Positions 59,490-64,000 of a stretch of DNA of 64,000 bases are shown one piece after another. Within the stretch, counting starts at the first letter, position 1, and every line of letters begins with the position of its first letter. This DNA is from Amycolatopsis tolypomycina. GTDB taxonomy: Bacteria; Actinomycetota; Actinomycetes; Mycobacteriales; Pseudonocardiaceae. A program made the position numbers and the translations under genes. The stretch covers positions 1,240,001 through 1,304,000 of the forward strand of contig NZ_FNSO01000004.1 of assembly GCF_900105945.1 (NCBI RefSeq), given 5' to 3'. The notes beneath the pieces are model-generated. The model was not told the DNA's origin. It did no database searches and saw nothing but the letters and a program-made list of their open reading frames with translations.

Positions 59490-60610
59490 ACCTGCCGGGC
59501 ACCCGCACCCTCCGCGCCCGGATCACCCTGCTGGCGACCGTGCTGGTCGCCGCCGTCAGCCTGCTGCTGCTCTGGCTGGCCTGGACGCTGGTGCGGGACT
59601 CGCTCGACACCGTCCCGCAGATGCCGCCGGGCAGCGTGGTCGTCGTCGACGGCGTCACGGTCGACGCCTCGACGCTGTCCGAGCACCTGCGCGTGCACGC
59701 CCGCGACCGGATGCTGCTGTTCGGCTCGATCGCGTTCCTGCTGGTGGTGGCGGCCGCGGCGATCCTCGCCTGGACGTTCACCTCCCGCGTCCTGCTGCCG
59801 CTGCGCGAGATCACCGGCACCGCGCGGCGGCTGTCGGTCGAGTCGCTGGGGGAGCGGATCGGCGAGATCCGGTCCCGCGACGAGCTGGCCGAGCTGGCGA
59901 GCACGTTCGACGACATGCTCGACCGGCTCCAGGCCGCCTTCGACGCGCAGCGGCATTTCGTGGCGAACGCGAGTCACGAGCTGCGGACGCCGTTGTCGGT
60001 GATCCGCACGGAACTCGACGTCACCCTCGCCGACGACGACGCCGACGAAGCCGAGCTGCGGCGGATGGCCGGCGTGGTCCGCGACGCGACCGAGCGGGCC
60101 GGGCAGCTGGTGAACTCCCTGCTGCTGCTGGCCCGCACCGACGGTGCCGGGCTGGGCGTGCACGAGCCGGTGGACCTGGCGGTCGTCGTCGACCGGGCGT
60201 GGCGGGCGGTGCAGCGGGAAGCCGCGCAACGCGGCATCCGGGCGACGTTCGCCGTGGTGCCCGCGTCGGCGTTCGGCGACCCGGCGCTGCTGGAGCGGAT
60301 CGCGGGCAACCTGCTGGAGAACGCGGTCCGCCACAACGTCGACGGCGGCTGGCTGGAGGTCGTGACCCAGCCGGGGCCGCGGTGGTCGACCCTGCGCGTC
60401 CGGTCTTCGGGCGGCCTGGTCGACCCGGCGGCGGTGCCGGAGCTGTTCGAGCCGTTCCGCCGCGCCGGGGTCGCCCGCACGGCCCGCCACGGCGCGGGTC
60501 TCGGGTTGTCGATCGTCCGGGCCGCGGTGTCGGCCCACGGCGGAACGGTCACGGCCGAGCCCATCGTGGGCGGCGGCCTCGGCGTCACGGTCCACCTCCC
60601 CGCCCACTGA
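59486..60610 (+). CDS. Sensor histidine kinase (HisKA/HATPase type)
   Basis: This 374-residue kinase has two membrane helices (about residues 12-35 and 75-98) flanking a short extracellular loop of about 40 residues, then a HAMP domain (LLPLREITGTARRL). The H-box is NASHELRTPLSVI with His164. The ATP domain shows the N-box LLENAVRHN and GAGLGLSIV. The small sensor loop suggests it senses the membrane or a partner protein. It ends just before repeat array C. Confidence 0.92.
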   Translation: MNLPGTRTLRARITLLATVLVAAVSLLLLWLAWTLVRDSLDTVPQMPPGSVVVVDGVTVDASTLSEHLRVHARDRMLLFGSIAFLLVVAAAAILAWTFTSRVLLPLREITGTARRLSVESLGERIGEIRSRDELAELASTFDDMLDRLQAAFDAQRHFVANASHELRTPLSVIRTELDVTLADDDADEAELRRMAGVVRDATERAGQLVNSLLLLARTDGAGLGVHEPVDLAVVVDRAWRAVQREAAQRGIRATFAVVPASAFGDPALLERIAGNLLENAVRHNVDGGWLEVVTQPGPRWSTLRVRSSGGLVDPAAVPELFEPFRRAGVARTARHGAGLGLSIVRAAVSAHGGTVTAEPIVGGGLGVTVHLPAH

Positions 60611-60767
60611 CCCGTGATCGAGCACGAATCTCGCGTGATCGGGAGCGGAACTCGCGTGATCAGAGGCGGATCTCGCGTGATTGGAGGCGGATCTCGCGAG
60701 TTCCGTGCTCAATCACGCGAGATCCGGCCTCAATCACGCGAGTTCCGTGCTCGATCACGCGGTGGGG
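60611..60767. repeat. 21-bp-phased TCACGCG array C, with internal inversion
   Basis: Eight units occur at exact 21-bp steps (core starts 60612, 60633, 60654, 60675, 60696, 60717, 60738, 60759). The first four read CTCGCGTGAT, the last three read ATCACGCG, and the middle one is CTCGCGAG. The array is thus an imperfect large palindrome. It lies between the convergent kinase and esterase genes and supplies the esterase stop codon. Confidence 0.88.
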
Positions 60768-61815
60768 CGAGGGCGAGGGCGGCGCGGAGGACTCCGGCGG
60801 CGTGGAGCATGGCTGCGCGGGCGTCCGGGTCCACGCCTACTCGGTTGGCGAAGCCGTGGAGCTGGCCTTCGTGACGTCGGTGGACCAGGGGGACTCCCGC
60901 CGAGGCGAGGCGTTCGGCGTAGGCCTCGCCTTCGTCGCGCAGGAGGTCGAAGCCGCACGTGGCCACGTACGTCGGGGGGAGGCCGTCGAGGCAGTCGTCG
61001 TACAGGACCGATGCGCGGGGGTCCTTGTAGCGGGCCGGGTCGCGGAGGTACTGCTCGCGGTACCAGGCCCACTCGTCCCGGTCGAGGCGGAAACCCGAGC
61101 CGAACTGCTGGTGGGACCGTGACGAACCGAGCGCGTCCGTCGCCGGGGTGAGCAGGAGGCTGAAGACCGGCCGGGGCAGCTCGCCGCGGGCGGCCGCGTG
61201 CGCGACCACCGCCGCCAGGTTGCCGCCGCTGCTGTCGCCGCCCACCGCCAGCCGGTCCGGGTCGATGCCGAACTCCGCCGCGTGGGCGTGCACGTGGGCG
61301 AAGGCGCCCATCGCGTCCGTGGCCGCCGCCGGGAACCGGTGTTCCGGAGCCAGCCGGTAGCCGGCCGACACCACCCGCACCCCGGCTTCCTCGGCCAGCA
61401 GCCGGCACGCGCCTTCGTGCGTGTCGAGGCTGCCGAGCACGAACCCGCCGCCGTGGAAGTACACGAGCGCCGGGCCGTGCGCCGGGACGCCCTCCGGTTC
61501 GTACAGCCGCAGCGGCAGCGGGCCGCCCGGTCCGGGCCACGAGAGGTCGCGGGTCCGGACGCCGGGGCAGATCCCCGCGCCGGCGAGCGCGCCGGCCAGG
61601 TTCAGCTCGGCCCGGGCCCGCGCGAGGTCGCCGTTGCGGTGCGGCGCGTCGAACGGCGCCAGCCGCGACACCCGCATCAGCACCCGTGCGGAAAGCACCG
61701 GCTGCCGCCCGGCCACCACCACCGGACGGCCGGCGATCACCCGCAGCACCGGCTCCGGCAGCCGCAGCAGGAACTTCAACCCGGTCATGATCGACCACAC
61801 GAGCAGTTTTCTCAC
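60730..61815 (-). CDS. HSL-family alpha/beta hydrolase (esterase/lipase)
   Basis: This 361-residue hydrolase belongs to the hormone-sensitive-lipase group: oxyanion motif HGGG at 121-124, nucleophile Ser195 in GGDSSGGNLA, Asp290 in CGFDLLRDEGE and His320 in EGQLHGF. It probably hydrolyses short-chain esters, as LipH-type proteins do. The last residues (RDRARNSRD) and the stop codon are encoded by units of array C, so the original C terminus near LALAPP was probably altered. Start GTG 61815 lies 32 bp after the PHP-domain gene on the same strand. Confidence 0.88.
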   Translation of the reverse strand: MRKLLVWSIMTGLKFLLRLPEPVLRVIAGRPVVVAGRQPVLSARVLMRVSRLAPFDAPHRNGDLARARAELNLAGALAGAGICPGVRTRDLSWPGPGGPLPLRLYEPEGVPAHGPALVYFHGGGFVLGSLDTHEGACRLLAEEAGVRVVSAGYRLAPEHRFPAAATDAMGAFAHVHAHAAEFGIDPDRLAVGGDSSGGNLAAVVAHAAARGELPRPVFSLLLTPATDALGSSRSHQQFGSGFRLDRDEWAWYREQYLRDPARYKDPRASVLYDDCLDGLPPTYVATCGFDLLRDEGEAYAERLASAGVPLVHRRHEGQLHGFANRVGVDPDARAAMLHAAGVLRAALALAPPRDRARNSRD

Positions 61816-61847
61816 ACCGTATACAATGGACACTGGGGCCGGGTTGT

Positions 61848-63374
61848 TCAACAAACATCCGCAAAAAGCGGATTCGTGTACAGCCACAGGTCCTCGAACG
61901 GGTTGGCTTGGCCGACGACGTCCGGCGTGGGCTCGGCGTCGCCGTTCGAGCCCCGGACGCGGAAGTAGAACGGCTCCCGCACGTTCCGGAACGTGTGCCG
62001 GAAGACGACCTGCCGTCCCGGCGCCCACCGCGGCTCGAACGACGCGACCACCCGCGTGCCCGGCGCGGTCATCGCGTCGCGGTCGGCGACCGGGCCGGTG
62101 ACCGGCCCCGCGACGACGTCCAGGCGCGCCAGCCGCGGCACCGAGCCACCGCCGTTCGGCCGCGACGCCAGCCGTGCCCGCACCACGACCGTGACGTCCG
62201 AGCCGCGCCGCACCCGCAGCCGCCCGCCCAGCGTCGCCGAGGAACCGCCGCCGTGCGCGTCGACCGCCAGGTCCTGGACCAGGCCGCCGTGCGTCAGCCA
62301 GATCCGCCCGGCCCGCAGGCCCTCCAGGACGCCTTCGAGGCTGCGCCGCGTGACGCCGACGTACGTGCGGCTGAACTCGCCCGGGTAGAAGTCCGCGTAC
62401 GGCGCGGCCAGCTGCGGCGTGCCGGCATCGACCGGGTCGGGGAACTTGCCGTGCGTGTCGTACCAGTCGCCCGGCACGTCCGGGCGGACCAGCGTGTCGC
62501 CGCGGTTGTAGTGCGAGTCGGAGTTCGTGGTGATCCACCACGGCTTGCCCTCGGCGAGCAGCGAGTCCCACAGCCCGCCGACCTTCGCCGTCGCCCAGTC
62601 CCAGCCGCCGTGCGTCCGGTAGGCCTCGGCCGGGTAGCCCGGCCACGAGTTCGGGCCCGGGGTGTTGATGTAACCGCCGCGCGCGCCGCCGTTGCCGAGC
62701 GGCTTCGGGAAGCCGTCCGCCTGGGCGCCGGGCGCGCCTTCCATGCCGATGACGATGCCCGGCGCGGCGTCGCGGTAGGCGCGCAGCTCGTGCGGGGCGA
62801 CGCGGCCGTTGCGCAGCGGGTGGTTGATCAGCACGACCGGCGCGTGGATCCGCCGCGCGCGTTCGGAGTCGGAGAGCCAGCGCAACGCCCGCAGCGCGAG
62901 GGCCTCGTTCGCCGGGCTCGACGCCTCCGAGTTCGTCAGCCGCCAGTCGAAGGCCCGCTCGAACTCGCGCAGCTTCGCCGCCTGCTGGTCCCCGGCCTGG
63001 AAGAACACCGTCGCGTGCTCGGCGCCCGGGACGTTCCACTCCAGGCCGTGCCACAGCAGCAGGTCCGGGTACTTCGCCCGGGCGGCGAGGAAGTCGGCTT
63101 CGGTGGGCTCGACCGACACCTTCTCGTGCTCGGCGTGGCCGTGGTCGGTGAAGACGATCCAGTCCGCGCCGTGCGCCCGGCCGCCGCGCGCGATGTCGTC
63201 GATCCGGTACATCGCGTCGTAGGAGTACTGGCTGTGCGTGTGGTGGTCGCCGACCAGCCACTGGTAGCGGCCGGGGGCGAAGCCGGCGAAGGTCTCGGGG
63301 GCGGGCAGCGGCAGGCCCGCGGCGGCGGCCGCGAGGCCGGCGCCCTTGAGGAAGCGGCGTCGATCGGTGGTCAC
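61848..63374 (-). CDS. Tat-exported PHP-domain phosphoesterase-like protein
   Basis: This 508-residue protein starts with a twin-arginine signal (DRRRFLKGAGLAAAAAG) and a probable cleavage near residue 30. The PHP metal motif GDHHTHSQYSYD begins near residue 43, with FTDHGHAEHEK, LLWHGLEWNVPG and LINHPLRNGR as further metal ligands and NSDSHYNRG later. A beta-rich C-terminal domain follows. It is probably a secreted metal-dependent phosphoesterase of unknown substrate. GTG 63374 fits the start of the Tat signal. It lies upstream of the esterase gene on the same strand. Confidence 0.8.
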   Translation of the reverse strand: MTTDRRRFLKGAGLAAAAAGLPLPAPETFAGFAPGRYQWLVGDHHTHSQYSYDAMYRIDDIARGGRAHGADWIVFTDHGHAEHEKVSVEPTEADFLAARAKYPDLLLWHGLEWNVPGAEHATVFFQAGDQQAAKLREFERAFDWRLTNSEASSPANEALALRALRWLSDSERARRIHAPVVLINHPLRNGRVAPHELRAYRDAAPGIVIGMEGAPGAQADGFPKPLGNGGARGGYINTPGPNSWPGYPAEAYRTHGGWDWATAKVGGLWDSLLAEGKPWWITTNSDSHYNRGDTLVRPDVPGDWYDTHGKFPDPVDAGTPQLAAPYADFYPGEFSRTYVGVTRRSLEGVLEGLRAGRIWLTHGGLVQDLAVDAHGGGSSATLGGRLRVRRGSDVTVVVRARLASRPNGGGSVPRLARLDVVAGPVTGPVADRDAMTAPGTRVVASFEPRWAPGRQVVFRHTFRNVREPFYFRVRGSNGDAEPTPDVVGQANPFEDLWLYTNPLFADVC

Positions 63375-63432
63375 GGCGGGGGACGCTAAGCCGCCGGGGT
63401 GAACGGGCGGTGTCCCGGCGGCCAACTGTGCT

Positions 63433-63873
63433 GTGATCTTCGGTGTGGAGGAGAAACCCCTGGGCCGGGTGCTGCTGCCGGTGATCGCGCTGGCACTGGC
63501 CGCGGGCGTGGGGCTCGCGTTCTTCGTCGACGCGCTCGTCCGGCCGCCGGAGCTGCCGGTCGACACGAACCCGGCGCCGCTGGCGGGACACACGTTGTGC
63601 GCGGCGGTCGTCGTGACCTTTTTGTCCGAAGAGGACATGCGGGCCGCGCTGCCGTCCTTCCGCGACGACCCGAAGGCCCGGCGGGTGTTCGTCGACCCGC
63701 CGTCGGCGTCCCTGCTCGCCGTCCCGGGCACCGACCTGAAGGCGTGGGCGCAGGAGCTGCACGCCCGCTACCGGACCGCCGAGCGGGTGACGGTGATCGA
63801 CTCCGACACGACGGCGGCGCAGCTGAACCTCACTGCGCCGCCGCCGAAGTGCCCTCGTGAGGGCGAGTACTAG
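63433..63873 (+). CDS. Membrane-anchored extracellular protein (possible FtsX-ECD-like)
   Basis: This 146-residue (or 142 from GTG 63445) protein has one N-terminal membrane helix (about residues 12-34) and an extracellular domain with two Cys residues (HTLCAAV and PPKCPRE). The segment VVVTFLSEEDMRAALPSF followed by RRVFVDP loosely resembles the extracellular domain of FtsX-like proteins found as small actinobacterial genes; the match is weak. Its TAG stop overlaps the stop of the convergent gene at CTAG. Confidence 0.5.
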   Translation: MIFGVEEKPLGRVLLPVIALALAAGVGLAFFVDALVRPPELPVDTNPAPLAGHTLCAAVVVTFLSEEDMRAALPSFRDDPKARRVFVDPPSASLLAVPGTDLKAWAQELHARYRTAERVTVIDSDTTAAQLNLTAPPPKCPREGEY

Positions 63874-64000
63874 CGCGCCGGGACCGAAGCCACACCCGGG
63901 GCGAGGAACGGCTTGCCGTTCACCCGCTCGGACACGCCGGAGCGGTCCAGGTACGGCGTGATGCCGCCGTTCCAGAACGGCCAGCCGGCGCCCAGGATCA
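63870..64000 (-). CDS. 3' end of a probable 3-hydroxyacyl-CoA dehydrogenase (FadB-like)
   Basis: Only the last 43 codons are in the window. They read ILGAGWPFWNGGITPYLDRS and end in GVASVPAR. The Gly-rich GWPFWNGGITPYLD resembles the C-terminal segment of the helical domain of fatty-acid-oxidation 3-hydroxyacyl-CoA dehydrogenases. The fragment is short, so the assignment is tentative. The stop codon shares CTAG with the convergent gene. Confidence 0.45.
   Translation of the reverse strand, partial: ILGAGWPFWNGGITPYLDRSGVSERVNGKPFLAPGVASVPAR

Noticed and set aside
61801..61850. Plus-strand TATACAAT near 61820 as a promoter
   Set aside because: It points into the 3' end of the minus-strand PHP-domain gene with no + strand gene behind it. 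The AT-rich patch may instead hold the esterase promoter, but no pair of hexamers was convincing.

Overview
The window is high-GC actinobacterial DNA. GTG starts are frequent, genes are coupled by ATGA/GTGA overlaps, and codons are GC-rich. Gene content and order point to the Pseudonocardiaceae (Amycolatopsis-like). This is an inference: the block from sigA to the trmA-like gene matches, as recalled, the order of M. tuberculosis Rv2703-Rv2689c, while the large glg/tre locus and the repeat content look Amycolatopsis-like. No rRNA, tRNA or CRISPR was seen.

Layout. 1-1.8 kb: end of a sugar ABC permease and its ROK regulator. 2-10 kb: a zinc-ribbon protein, a DMT exporter, a glutamine-synthetase-family enzyme, a C39-like protein, an APC transporter, a NarL-type two-component pair and two small membrane genes. 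10.1-28.2 kb: nine carbohydrate genes on the + strand (malQ, glgX, treY, treZ, a second glgX, glgE, treS, mak, glgB). They cover glycogen debranching, trehalose formation from glucan (TreYZ), trehalose to maltose (TreS), maltose to maltose-1-phosphate (Mak), polymerisation (GlgE) and branching (GlgB). 28-43.6 kb: two unassigned genes, then the conserved actinobacterial block sigA, ppgK, suhB, cei, DUF4193, DUF3093, dut, DUF3710, alpha/beta hydrolase, OB-fold, DUF3159, ceoC, ceoB, APC permease, trmA-like. 43.6-50.2 kb: a DinB-like protein, an IS3-family element, a membrane protein, an aldehyde dehydrogenase and dxs. 50.3-58.8 kb: a five-gene minus-strand operon (Na+/solute symporter, ureohydrolase, TPP decarboxylase-like enzyme, aldehyde dehydrogenase, NCS1 permease) with a divergent PucR regulator. 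The three enzymes match the chemistry of the AruI-KauB-GbuA arginine transaminase route. 58.8-64 kb: an OmpR-type two-component pair, an esterase, a Tat-exported PHP protein, a small membrane-anchored protein and the end of a probable 3-hydroxyacyl-CoA dehydrogenase.

The most unusual content is non-coding. Gene 3' ends carry several short repeat families. (1) Three arrays with a strict 21-bp period around a TCACGCG core, each between convergent genes; one is split by the IS3 element exactly in register with a 4-bp target duplication. (2) CATGAACGA-type long inverted repeats (two). (3) A CACGTG-centred palindrome (three copies, two of which encode a transporter tail). (4) A two-copy element that reads as a hairpin terminator one way and as a PafBC/RecA-NDp-like promoter the other. 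There is also a codon-level bias that produces the heptamer TGTGGAC by using otherwise rare T-ending codons before GTG GAC.
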